Assembly (NCBI GenBank): GCA_044341215.1
Contig: JBIISC010000015.1
Span: forward strand, 1 to 28,035
Origin: JAFMIT01 sp044341215
GTDB taxonomy: Bacteria > Actinomycetota > Actinomycetes > S36-B12 > UBA5976
Reading direction: 5' to 3'
DNA: 28,035 bases
Part shown: positions 1 through 6,668 of the stretch, piece by piece
Layout: every line of letters starts with the position of its first letter
Numbering within the stretch: position 1 is the first letter of the stretch
The notes under the pieces: model-generated
Told to the model about the DNA's origin: nothing
What the model saw: only the letters and a program-made list of their open reading frames with translations
Databases searched by the model: none
Translations under genes and position numbers: made by a program

Positions 1-162
1 TTGGTTCAGATGACTCGTAAACGCATCGGTCAGGGCCTACTTGAGACCTTCAGTGAGCCATGTGAGCACTGCCATTCTCGCGGGGTAAAAGTCCGCTTGG
101 ATATGAGCGCTGCCAAGATTGATGAGCTTGATTCTCAAGTTGAGGAAGACCACGACCACTAA
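1..162 (+). CDS. rne: Ribonuclease E/G family protein, C-terminal fragment
   Basis: Frame 1 is open from the window edge to the TAA at 160-162, giving the last 53 residues of a protein that begins upstream. It contains VQMTRKRIGQGLLE followed by EPCEHCHSRG. This is the end of the RNase E/G catalytic core, where the CxxC pair is the 'zinc-link' that holds two subunits together in E. coli RNase E. The family cleaves single-stranded AU-rich RNA in mRNA decay and in rRNA and tRNA maturation. The tail after the CxxC is short and acidic (EEDHDH), so no long C-terminal scaffold domain follows here; actinobacterial RNase E often carries its extensions on the N-terminal side instead. The position directly before rplU-rpmA is the usual one. 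RNase E and RNase G cannot be separated from this piece alone. Confidence 0.85.
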   Translation: MVQMTRKRIGQGLLETFSEPCEHCHSRGVKVRLDMSAAKIDELDSQVEEDHDH

Positions 163-168
163 GTCAGC

Positions 169-211
169 CCAATCTGTGAGTGATTTACTCATAAATCACA
201 GAACAGATTGG
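169..211 (+). terminator. Long hairpin after rne, no U-tract
   Basis: A strong inverted repeat lies 6 bases after the rne stop. The outer arms CCAATCTGT (169-177) and ACAGATTGG (203-211) pair perfectly over 9 bases. The inner arms GTGATTTA (180-187) and TAAATCAC (192-199) pair perfectly over 8 bases around a CTCA loop, and a small 2/3-base internal loop separates the two stems. No run of T follows. It could be a U-less terminator, a 3'-end stabiliser or an RNase E target. The promoter for rplU starts only 6 bases downstream, which supports a transcript boundary here. Confidence 0.55.
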
Positions 212-216
212 CCAGT

Positions 217-246
217 TTGACCCTGCAGGTGCGCACGCTTTAACCT
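217..246 (+). promoter_or_regulatory. Sigma-70-type promoter for rplU-rpmA
   Basis: TTGACC (217-222) is a good -35 box, followed by an 18-base spacer and TAACCT (241-246), which fits the actinobacterial TAnnnT -10. This predicts a start near 253 and a 5' leader of about 70 bases before rplU. It lies directly after the hairpin that ends rne, so the two ribosomal-protein genes probably form their own unit. It was identified by eye from the sequence only. Confidence 0.6.
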
Positions 247-256
247 TGCGCCCTGT

Positions 257-270
257 TCCACGAGAGTGGA
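257..270 (+). promoter_or_regulatory. Small hairpin in the rplU 5' leader
   Basis: TCCAC (257-261), loop GAGA and GTGGA (266-270) form a perfect 5-bp stem with a GNRA-type loop, at the predicted 5' end of the rplU transcript. It may only stabilise the 5' end. Ribosomal-protein leaders can be autoregulatory (an L21 leader is known in Firmicutes), but no similarity to a known leader family is claimed. The rplU Shine-Dalgarno AAGGAG (310-315) lies well downstream of it. Confidence 0.3.
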
Positions 271-321
271 CCTGTGCTTGCCCCTTGGTAAGTACGAAAC
301 CTAATCAACAAGGAGTTCGCG

Positions 322-636
322 GTGTACGCGATTGTTCGTGCTGGCGGTCGCCAGGAAAAAGTCGCAGTAGGCGACGTCATTGAGCTTGACCGCATTGCTG
401 GTCAAGTTGGTGATGCAGTTTCACTTAAGGTTTTGCTTTTAGTTGAAGACGGCAAAATCACCACCGATGCAGCAACTCTTTCGAGCTCAACCGTAACTGG
501 CGAACTTGTTGATCACCACCGCGGACCAAAGATTGACATTCTTCGTTACAAGAACAAGACCGGCTACCGTCGTCGCCAAGGTCACCGTTCTGAACTATCA
601 ACCGTAAAGATCACCAAGATCTCTGCAGGAAAGTGA
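322..636 (+). CDS. rplU: Large ribosomal subunit protein bL21
   Basis: A 104-residue protein, the normal length for bL21, which binds 23S rRNA and contacts L20 in the 50S subunit. The N-terminus MYAIVRAGGRQEKV is typical. The family signature near the C-terminus, YKNKTGYRRRQGHR (residues 76-89), is intact. The GTG start is fixed by an AAGGAG Shine-Dalgarno at 310-315, 6 bases upstream. The gene is followed after 11 bases by rpmA, so the two are co-transcribed from the promoter at 217-246 and stopped by the terminator at 926-966. Confidence 0.97.
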   Translation: MYAIVRAGGRQEKVAVGDVIELDRIAGQVGDAVSLKVLLLVEDGKITTDAATLSSSTVTGELVDHHRGPKIDILRYKNKTGYRRRQGHRSELSTVKITKISAGK

Positions 637-647
637 AGTAGTTAGAC

Positions 648-902
648 ATGGCACATAAGAAAGGTGCGTCCAGCACCCGTAACGGTCGTGACTCAAATGC
701 TCAACGCCTAGGTGTTAAGCGTTTCGGCGGTCAACTTGTAAACGCAGGCGAAATTATTGTTCGTCAGCGCGGAACTCACTTCCACCCAGGTTCAAATGTT
801 GGTCGCGGTAAAGACGACACATTGTTTGCACTTGCAGCAGGAACTGTTGAATTCGGTAGCCACCGTGGCCGTCGTGTTGTCAACATTCTTCCGGGTCTTT
901 AA
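648..902 (+). CDS. rpmA: Large ribosomal subunit protein bL27
   Basis: An 84-residue bL27, whose N-terminal tail reaches the peptidyl-transferase centre and helps position tRNA. The sequence starts directly with MAHKKGAS. There is no cleavable N-terminal extension of the kind seen in Firmicutes, so the mature end is made by normal methionine removal. The signatures RNGRDSNAQRLGVK and IIVRQRGTHFHPGSNVG are intact. Start context is weak (a purine-rich stretch but no clear Shine-Dalgarno), so translation may be coupled to rplU, which ends 11 bases earlier. A strong intrinsic terminator begins 23 bases after the stop codon. Confidence 0.97.
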   Translation: MAHKKGASSTRNGRDSNAQRLGVKRFGGQLVNAGEIIVRQRGTHFHPGSNVGRGKDDTLFALAAGTVEFGSHRGRRVVNILPGL

Positions 903-925
903 ACAAGAGACCTACCAATCACTTT

Positions 926-966
926 AAAGAGGCGGGTCCGTCAGGACTCTGCCTCTTTATTTTTTA
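926..966 (+). terminator. Intrinsic terminator after rpmA
   Basis: AAAGAGGC (926-933) pairs with GCCTCTTT (951-958). Inside it GTCC (936-939) pairs with GGAC (944-947) around a GTCA loop, joined by a G-C and a G-T pair with one bulged T at 950. The stem is followed by A and six Ts. It is a textbook Rho-independent terminator for rplU-rpmA. The obg Shine-Dalgarno starts only a few bases later, so obg is reached either by read-through or from a promoter overlapping the terminator. Confidence 0.9.
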
Positions 967-985
967 CCTAGCAAAGGAGTTTTAC

Positions 986-2434
986 ATGGTTACATTTGTT
1001 GACCGGGTAACACTCCATGTTTCAGCTGGTGATGGCGGCAATGGTTGTGCCTCTGTGCATCGCGAAAAATTTAAACCTCTTGGCGGTCCAGATGGCGGCA
1101 ATGGTGGGCGTGGCGGCGATGTCATTTTGATTGTCGATCCACAAGTAACTACTTTGCTTGAATTTCATCATTCACCTCACCGGCGCGCCACTAAAGGTAA
1201 ACCAGGATTGGGTGGCAACAAAGATGGCGCAAGCGGACAAGACATTGTTTTAAAAGTTCCAGCCGGAACTGTGATTTTTGAAAAAGACGGCACATTAATC
1301 ACTGACTTGGTTAACAGCGGTGAAAAGTTCGTTATTGCACAAGGTGGCCGAGGTGGCCTTGGAAACGCAGCTCTTTCTTCAACTCGTCGTCGCGCCCCAG
1401 GTTTCGCATTACTTGGCGAACCAGGTGATGAACTTGAAATAAATTTGGAATTAAAAACTGTCGCTGACGTTGGCCTAGTTGGTTTTCCGAGTGCTGGCAA
1501 GTCATCTTTGATCGCATCCATTAGCCAAGCCCGTCCGAAAATTGCTGACTATCCTTTTACAACTCTTGTACCAAACCTTGGTGTAGTACAAATAGGCGAA
1601 ACTGTGATGACAGTTGCAGACGTTCCAGGTTTAATTCCAGGTGCTAGTGAAGGAAAGGGCTTAGGCCTTGAATTCCTGCGCCATGTTGAACGTTGTGCAA
1701 TTTTGGTTCATGTCTTGGACTGCGCAACTCTCGAACCAAATCGCGACCCAGTAACTGACCTAGAAGTTATCGAAAAAGAACTTTCCGCTTATGGTGGGCT
1801 TGATGACCGCCCGCGTATGGTGGTGTTGAATAAAATTGACGTTCCTGAAGCATTAGATCTTGCTGAACTTGTAAAGCCAATTTTTGAAGAGCGCGGATTT
1901 GAAGTTTTTGAAGTTTCGGCAGTTTCTCACGCTGGATTGAAGCCATGGCTTTATGCACTGGGAGAAGTTGTCACGCGTGCTCGTGCTTTAGCGGCTGAAC
2001 CACTTGTTGAACGAATCGTGATTCGTCCAAAACCAGTTAATGAAACTGGCTTCACGGTTGAATTTGAAGACGATAAGTTTTTTGTGGTTGGAGTACAACC
2101 AGAGCGCTGGGTTCGGCAAACTGATTTTGCAAATGATGAAGCCATTGGATACCTTGCAGACCGTCTAGCTCGACTCGGAGTTGAAGCCGCGTTACTGAAA
2201 ATTGGCGCACAAGCTGGCGACACAATTGTGATCGGTCGCGGAGATCGCGGAGTTCTATTTGATTTTGACCCAGGCGTTAAAGCAGGTGCAGAACTAATGA
2301 TGGGTCGTCGAGGAACCGATTTACGTTTCGAGCTTACAAACCGTCGCAAAGAACAAGAAGAGGCTGAATCCCAAAAGGGAGAAACCTACGAAACCGAAAC
2401 TTTTTGGGCTGGAGATGAAGACGATGAGTCGTGA
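986..2434 (+). CDS. obg: Obg/CgtA family GTPase
   Basis: A 482-residue Obg GTPase, which acts in late 50S assembly and the stringent and stress response. The glycine-rich Obg fold occupies roughly residues 1-158 (repeated DGGNG). The G domain follows with P-loop GFPSAGKSS (166-174), switch I PFTTLVPNLGVV (190-201), DVPGLIPG (212-219) and NKID (282-285). An OCT domain covers about 345-425 (PVNETGFTVEF, RWVRQTDF), and the tail is acidic (WAGDEDDES). The C-terminal OCT domain and acidic tail match other actinobacterial Obg proteins. The ATG is set by AAAGGAG 7 bases upstream. Obg binds the 50S and sits directly after bL21/bL27, the usual order. The reading frame overlaps proB by 11 bases. Confidence 0.97.
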   Translation: MVTFVDRVTLHVSAGDGGNGCASVHREKFKPLGGPDGGNGGRGGDVILIVDPQVTTLLEFHHSPHRRATKGKPGLGGNKDGASGQDIVLKVPAGTVIFEKDGTLITDLVNSGEKFVIAQGGRGGLGNAALSSTRRRAPGFALLGEPGDELEINLELKTVADVGLVGFPSAGKSSLIASISQARPKIADYPFTTLVPNLGVVQIGETVMTVADVPGLIPGASEGKGLGLEFLRHVERCAILVHVLDCATLEPNRDPVTDLEVIEKELSAYGGLDDRPRMVVLNKIDVPEALDLAELVKPIFEERGFEVFEVSAVSHAGLKPWLYALGEVVTRARALAAEPLVERIVIRPKPVNETGFTVEFEDDKFFVVGVQPERWVRQTDFANDEAIGYLADRLARLGVEAALLKIGAQAGDTIVIGRGDRGVLFDFDPGVKAGAELMMGRRGTDLRFELTNRRKEQEEAESQKGETYETETFWAGDEDDES

Positions 2435-3530
2435 TGTCATTTCTAGTGCAAAACGCATAGTAGTAAAAGTTGGCTCTTCATCTCTAACCACGATCGACGG
2501 TGGACTAGACAGTATTCGGTTAAAGAATCTGGTCGACGCAATATCTACCCGTTCTGATGCTGAAATTATCTTGGTGTCATCGGGTGCAATTGCTGCAGGT
2601 TTAGCACCACTTGGACTTTCTAAGCGTCCGAATGATCTTTCTACCCAACAAGCCGCTGCGAGCGTGGGTCAAGGAAATCTCATGGCGCAATACTCAAGCG
2701 CCTTTGCCCAACACAACAAGACGGTTGGCCAAGTACTTTTGACTGTCGAAGACATAACCAGGCGAACCAATTACAACAATGCTCAAAAAACTTTAGTTCG
2801 TTTGCTTGAACTTGGTGTCATGCCCATCGTAAACGAGAATGACACCGTTGCCACAAATGAAATTCGCTTCGGCGACAATGATCGATTAGCCGCCTTGGTT
2901 GCAATCTTGGTGCAAGCGCAAGCATTGATTTTGTTATCAGATGTCGACGGTTTATATGCCGGCCATCCAGAAACTGGTGCACCGCTAATTTCGCAAGTGA
3001 ATGATCCATGTGAATTAAATGGTTTAGACATCGGCGGGGTTGGCAGCACTATCGGCTCAGGTGGAATGCTTACAAAGGTAGAAGCGGCCAAGATCGCATC
3101 GGCAGCAGGTATTTCAGTATTGCTGACAAATGCAGGTTATGCAGCACAAGCATTGGCCGGCGATGAAGTTGGAACGCATTTTGTGGCAGCTCCTAATCGC
3201 AAACCATCTCGCATCCTGTGGTTGGAGCATGCAAGTGCCACCCGTGGCGAGCTAGTTGTGGATAGTGGCGCTGCCAATGCATTGCTTAACCGTGGCTCTT
3301 CTCTTTTGGCCGCTGGCGTAAGTGCAGTTCGTGGTGAATTTGAAGCTGGGGATGCAGTGGATGTGCAAGACGCAGATGGCAAGACCATTGCGCGCGGACT
3401 TGTCTCATTTGATTCTCGGGACATCCCGAAACTAATTGGCAAAAGCACCCAAGAGATTATCGACACCTTTGGTGCAGAATTTGAAAGAGAATTGATTCAC
3501 CGTGACGATCTTGTGGTTTTGAAAGGCTGA
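2424..3530 (+). CDS. proB: Glutamate 5-kinase
   Basis: Phosphorylates L-glutamate to glutamyl 5-phosphate, the first step of proline synthesis, in the cytoplasm. The amino-acid-kinase domain carries VVKVGSSSL, SSGAIAAG, NENDTV and FGDNDRLAALVA. A C-terminal PUA domain follows (from about residue 270), as in E. coli ProB. I chose ATG 2424 over the in-frame ATG 2415. GGAG at 2410-2413 is correctly spaced for 2424 but abuts 2415, and 368 residues matches the usual family length. The start lies inside the end of obg (11-base overlap), which implies translational coupling. ProB is normally feedback-inhibited by proline through the kinase domain. proA follows 3 bases after the stop. Confidence 0.95.
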   Translation: MSRDVISSAKRIVVKVGSSSLTTIDGGLDSIRLKNLVDAISTRSDAEIILVSSGAIAAGLAPLGLSKRPNDLSTQQAAASVGQGNLMAQYSSAFAQHNKTVGQVLLTVEDITRRTNYNNAQKTLVRLLELGVMPIVNENDTVATNEIRFGDNDRLAALVAILVQAQALILLSDVDGLYAGHPETGAPLISQVNDPCELNGLDIGGVGSTIGSGGMLTKVEAAKIASAAGISVLLTNAGYAAQALAGDEVGTHFVAAPNRKPSRILWLEHASATRGELVVDSGAANALLNRGSSLLAAGVSAVRGEFEAGDAVDVQDADGKTIARGLVSFDSRDIPKLIGKSTQEIIDTFGAEFERELIHRDDLVVLKG

Positions 3531-3533
3531 GCT

Positions 3534-4805
3534 ATGGCTGATTTGAAAAATGAAGTTTTAGCGGCCGCAACCGCATCCAAGGCGGCATCAGTAACTCTTC
3601 GGCAGTTGGACAGAGAAATCAAGGACAAAGCACTGCTTGCTATTTCTCAGGAACTGATTAGAAACATTACTGAAATTGTTGCGGCAAACAAAATCGATGT
3701 GGATGCGGCCCTTGCCAAGCAAACTGATCCGGCCATTGTTGACCGCTTAACTTTAAATGAGAAGCGAATCACCGAAATTGCAAATGCAGTAAAAGATGTG
3801 ATTAAACTCGATGACCCAATTGGCGAAGTTATTCGACAATTTACATTGCCTAATGGTTTGGATGTTCAGCAAATTCGCGTTCCGCTCGGTGTGGTAGCAA
3901 TGATTTATGAAGCCCGTCCAAATGTGACGGTTGATGCTGCAGTATTGATATTGAAGACTGGAAGTGCGGCCCTACTTCGCGGATCTGCATCTGCTTTCAA
4001 TACCAACTCTGTCCTTACTCAAATTATGCGAAATGCAATTAGTTCGGTAGGACTACCGAAAGATGCAATTGTTTTGGTACCAGGTACCGATCACGAATCA
4101 GTTAAGCACTTAATGACCGCACGCGGCCTAGTAGATGTGATTATTCCGCGCGGCGGCGCTGGTCTAATTGAATCAGTTGTCACCGGATCAACAGTGCCAG
4201 TGATAGAAACAGGAATTGGTAATTGCCATTTGTATGTAGATGAATATGCCGACCTTGATAAGGCTTTAAATATTGCAATTAATGCCAAGACCCAAAGAGT
4301 TTCGGTTTGCAATGCGTTAGAGACAATTTTGGTGCACAAAAATGTTGCAGATGTTTTCTTACCAAAATTGATGAAATCATTCCAAGAAAAAGGCGTGACT
4401 GTGCACGGGACTTCGGATTTTGAAAAATTCGCCAAAACTTGCGGAACAAATTTTGAGCCAGTGACAGATACAGACTGGGCGAGTGAGTATTACTCACTAG
4501 ATATTGCCGCGGGCGTAGTGAGTTCTTTTGACGAAGCTATTGCACATATCCAAAAGTGGTCAACCGGTCACACAGAAGCAATCATCACCGAAAATCAGGC
4601 AAATGCGGACAAGTTTGTTTCGGCAATTGATTCAGCTGCTGTAATGGTCAACGCATCTACCCGATTTACTGATGGTGGAGAATTTGGATTCGGTGCTGAG
4701 ATTGGCATCTCCACTCAAAAGCTTCATGCACGTGGACCAATGGGGTTAGCGGAAATAACATCATTTAAATACATAGTGAGCGGTAGCGGCCAAATCCGCA
4801 ATTAG
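3534..4805 (+). CDS. proA: Gamma-glutamyl phosphate reductase
   Basis: NADPH-dependent reduction of glutamyl 5-phosphate to glutamate 5-semialdehyde, the second step of proline synthesis. ProA is an aldehyde-dehydrogenase-fold enzyme thought to act together with ProB. At 423 residues it has normal length. The catalytic cysteine is visible in QRVSVCNALE (Cys259), and the conserved blocks YEARPNVTVDAA (125-136), IPRGGAGLI (204-212) and ETGIGNCHLYVDEYAD (225-240) are intact. GAAAGG 7 bases before the ATG is the Shine-Dalgarno, and the gene starts 3 bases after proB. The last enzyme of the pathway, ProC, is not in this window. Confidence 0.96.
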   Translation: MADLKNEVLAAATASKAASVTLRQLDREIKDKALLAISQELIRNITEIVAANKIDVDAALAKQTDPAIVDRLTLNEKRITEIANAVKDVIKLDDPIGEVIRQFTLPNGLDVQQIRVPLGVVAMIYEARPNVTVDAAVLILKTGSAALLRGSASAFNTNSVLTQIMRNAISSVGLPKDAIVLVPGTDHESVKHLMTARGLVDVIIPRGGAGLIESVVTGSTVPVIETGIGNCHLYVDEYADLDKALNIAINAKTQRVSVCNALETILVHKNVADVFLPKLMKSFQEKGVTVHGTSDFEKFAKTCGTNFEPVTDTDWASEYYSLDIAAGVVSSFDEAIAHIQKWSTGHTEAIITENQANADKFVSAIDSAAVMVNASTRFTDGGEFGFGAEIGISTQKLHARGPMGLAEITSFKYIVSGSGQIRN

Positions 4806-4835
4806 TTTGCTAGTTTTAGACCTGAAAGGTGATTC

Positions 4836-4970
4836 ATGATAAATATTTTGGCTGAGACCGCTGAAGTTGTAAATGTAATTCCGGGAGAGCCATGGATGTA
4901 TGGTGCTGCTGGGCTTGGAACTCTTTTGCTTTTGGTTTACATCGTTACTCGCTTTAATCCAAACCGCTAA
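4836..4970 (+). CDS. 44-residue single-pass membrane micro-protein
   Basis: An uncatalogued small open frame of 44 codons plus TAA fills the gap between proA and nadD. ATG 4836 is preceded by AAAGGTG (4824-4830) at good spacing, and its TAA shares a base with the nadD ATG (TAATG), so it is placed exactly like a translated operon member. The product has an N-terminal stretch of about 16 residues, then GEPWMYGAAG, one hydrophobic segment (about residues 23-37, GLGTLLLLVYIV) and a short TRFNPNR tail that is probably cytoplasmic. I recall short proteins with a W-x-YG, a leucine-rich helix and TR-x-N near the end at the same locus in other actinobacteria, but could not check this here. The function is unknown. 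Being real is supported by the Shine-Dalgarno, coupling and membrane-helix composition. Confidence 0.75.
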   Translation: MINILAETAEVVNVIPGEPWMYGAAGLGTLLLLVYIVTRFNPNR

Positions 4971-5545
4971 TGCGCATCGGAATTCTGGGTGGAAGTTTTG
5001 ACCCACCGCACATTGGTCATATCGAAATGGCTAAAGCAGCACAAGAATTCCTAAATCTGGACACCGTTTTGTTTGTACCTGCCGCAAAGCAATGGCAAAA
5101 AGATCATTTCGCGCCTGCAGATGTTCGTGCCCATTTGACTCATCTTGCAATATCGAACCACCCTGAATGGGCGGTTTCATTCGTAGATATTGATCGTGGT
5201 GGCGACACAATTTCATTCGACACGATCTCGCAACTCAAGAAGATTTATCCATCCGATGAGCTTTTCTTTATTTTAGGTTCAGATTCCGCAAACAGCTTGA
5301 ATTCGTGGAAGCAGTCCGAAGAGCTTAAGAAGCTGATTGTGTTTGTAGTAATTAAAAGGTTTGGTGTTGAAATTCAAGTTCCAGCAGGTTTTGATTTCGT
5401 GGCTGTACCTGGAGATATTCAAGGAATCTCATCAACTGACATCCGCGAAACTGTCGCAAAATCAAAAAAGGTTGAATTGGCGCTCAAGGACTTGGTTCCT
5501 ACTGAAGTTGCAAAATACATTGCAACGGTAGGGCTTTATAAATAA
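4970..5545 (+). CDS. nadD: Nicotinate-nucleotide adenylyltransferase
   Basis: Transfers AMP from ATP to nicotinate mononucleotide, giving deamido-NAD, a committed step of NAD synthesis. The 191-residue protein has the nucleotidyltransferase signature GGSFDPPHIGH (7-17, with the HxGH pair), the substrate-loop block ILGSDSANSLNSW (101-113) and ISSTDIR (153-159), all diagnostic of NadD. There is no separate Shine-Dalgarno. The ATG overlaps the stop of the 44-residue micro-protein (TAATG), so translation is probably coupled. Its own TAA again shares a base with the next ATG. The length and motifs are normal for a bacterial NadD. Confidence 0.95.
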   Translation: MRIGILGGSFDPPHIGHIEMAKAAQEFLNLDTVLFVPAAKQWQKDHFAPADVRAHLTHLAISNHPEWAVSFVDIDRGGDTISFDTISQLKKIYPSDELFFILGSDSANSLNSWKQSEELKKLIVFVVIKRFGVEIQVPAGFDFVAVPGDIQGISSTDIRETVAKSKKVELALKDLVPTEVAKYIATVGLYK

Positions 5546-6282
5546 TGGAAAAACTCATCCGCGCAGTTACTTTGCTCGGTCTCGCACTTTTATGCATCAC
5601 ACTTATTTTTGTTTTCGCTATTCGACCAGAAGTTGAGAGTCAGTTCAGCAAGAGCAATGCAAACCGTGTCGTGCTGGTTCAGTTCCGTGATGCTTCAGAT
5701 TTTGCACAGTTGAATTTTGTGGTAACAAACCGAGGAGCCAATTGGTTCTTTATTCCAAGTGAATTAGTTTTTGAGACAAAAGCATCAACTCTTTCTTTGG
5801 GCGGCTCGTCGCAGAATTTGAATATGGAAACTTCTTTGAACTTGCTCAATGACGCATACGGTCTTGAAATCGACGATGTCTGGCAGGTTGACCAAGCGGC
5901 GTTTGCCTCTCTAGTTGAATCCGCTGGCGGTGTGGAAGTGGCGAATCCGATTTTGCAAACTTTAGATGGCTTTGAAGCTGTTACTTTTGTCTTTGATGCA
6001 ACTGATAACACACCGGTTGTTTTACAAAGATTTGAAAAGGTTTGGAGGCAAATAATTGATTCATTTGGCTCTAATAATTTGGTGAATGTTTTGACAGCGA
6101 TTGGCTCTTCATCTCGCAGCAGCGTGGAGCAATCTGAACTAGCTGGCTATTTAAGGTATTTACATAGGCATCAAAAAGATGTGGTTTACAAGCATTTGCA
6201 CATAGATGCGGATTTTGCACTCAAAGTGCAGGCTCGACAGCGTCTTATTGATGCTGGAGTTCGTGAGACACTAGCCCCCTGA
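5545..6282 (+). CDS. Degenerate LytR-CpsA-Psr (LCP) family membrane protein
   Basis: A 245-residue protein with one N-terminal membrane anchor (about residues 7-27) and an extracytoplasmic remainder. The block GLEIDDVWQVDQAAFASLVE followed by SAGGVEV (106-132) matches the LCP pattern 'GI-ID-y-x-VD-x-x-gF-x-LVd-x-GGVeV'. The preceding FRDASDFAQLNFVVT and WFFIPSEL (67-74) align with 'gxDsRsD-t-iml' and 'SIPRD'. LCP enzymes attach glycopolymers to peptidoglycan using conserved arginines and aspartates. Here the PRD arginine is replaced (PSE), so catalysis is doubtful. The ATG shares a base with the nadD stop. An LCP gene between nadD and rsfS is common in actinobacteria. The family call is my alignment by eye; a structural or non-catalytic role is inference. 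Confidence 0.65.
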   Translation: MEKLIRAVTLLGLALLCITLIFVFAIRPEVESQFSKSNANRVVLVQFRDASDFAQLNFVVTNRGANWFFIPSELVFETKASTLSLGGSSQNLNMETSLNLLNDAYGLEIDDVWQVDQAAFASLVESAGGVEVANPILQTLDGFEAVTFVFDATDNTPVVLQRFEKVWRQIIDSFGSNNLVNVLTAIGSSSRSSVEQSELAGYLRYLHRHQKDVVYKHLHIDADFALKVQARQRLIDAGVRETLAP

Positions 6283-6293
6283 AAGGACGGAAC

Positions 6294-6668
6294 GTGGCTC
6301 CCTCTACTCAAGCCCTTGATTGGGCTTACCGCGCAGCCTGGGCTGCACAAGACAAGTTGGCAACAGATATCAAACTTATTGACGTCAGTGATCGACTTGG
6401 TTTAACAGATATTTTTCTACTAGCAACTGGTAGCAATGATCGCCAAACTCGTGCAATCACTGATGCTGTCGAAGAGGCGCTAGACAAAATTGATGTCGAT
6501 CCGCTTCGCCGTGAAGGCGAACAAGCTGGTCGTTGGATTTTGCTTGATTACAACGACATCGTTGTGCACGTGCAAAATGCTGAAGAAAGAAGCTTCTACG
6601 ATCTTGAGCGTTTGTGGAAAGATTGTCCTGAACTTGAACTTCCAGTAAATCCAGGTGCCGATCAGTGA
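6294..6668 (+). CDS. rsfS: Ribosomal silencing factor RsfS
   Basis: Binds ribosomal protein uL14 on the 50S subunit and blocks joining of the subunits, which lowers translation in slow growth. The 124-residue protein has the family blocks LTDIFLLATGSNDRQTRAI (starting near residue 36) and WILLDYNDIVVHVQ followed by RSFYDLERLW. The GTG start is preceded by AAAGGA (6282-6287). Its position after nadD is nearly universal for the family (the Iojap/YbeB locus). The last four bases (GTGA) also form the start of the next gene, implying coupled translation. Confidence 0.95.
   Translation: MAPSTQALDWAYRAAWAAQDKLATDIKLIDVSDRLGLTDIFLLATGSNDRQTRAITDAVEEALDKIDVDPLRREGEQAGRWILLDYNDIVVHVQNAEERSFYDLERLWKDCPELELPVNPGADQ

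Noticed and set aside
1031..1104. Exact 14-base direct repeat GATGGCGGCAATGG at 1031 and 1091
   Set aside because: Both encode DGGNG of the glycine-rich Obg fold; the repeat is explained by protein constraint and codon preference.
1177..2349. Long minus-strand open frames inside obg (114 and 132 codons)
   Set aside because: They lie wholly within the Obg coding frame, show no recognisable domain and have low-complexity serine/proline/arginine composition typical of shadow frames.
2415..2423. Alternative earlier ATG for proB
   Set aside because: GGAG abuts it with no spacing, whereas ATG 2424 is correctly spaced and gives the family length.
4482..4498. 17-base near-perfect palindrome AGTGAGTA-T-TACTCACT in proA
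   Set aside because: It encodes the conserved SEYYSL region of ProA. One or two such 8-base arms are expected by chance in 28 kb, and there is no start site nearby.
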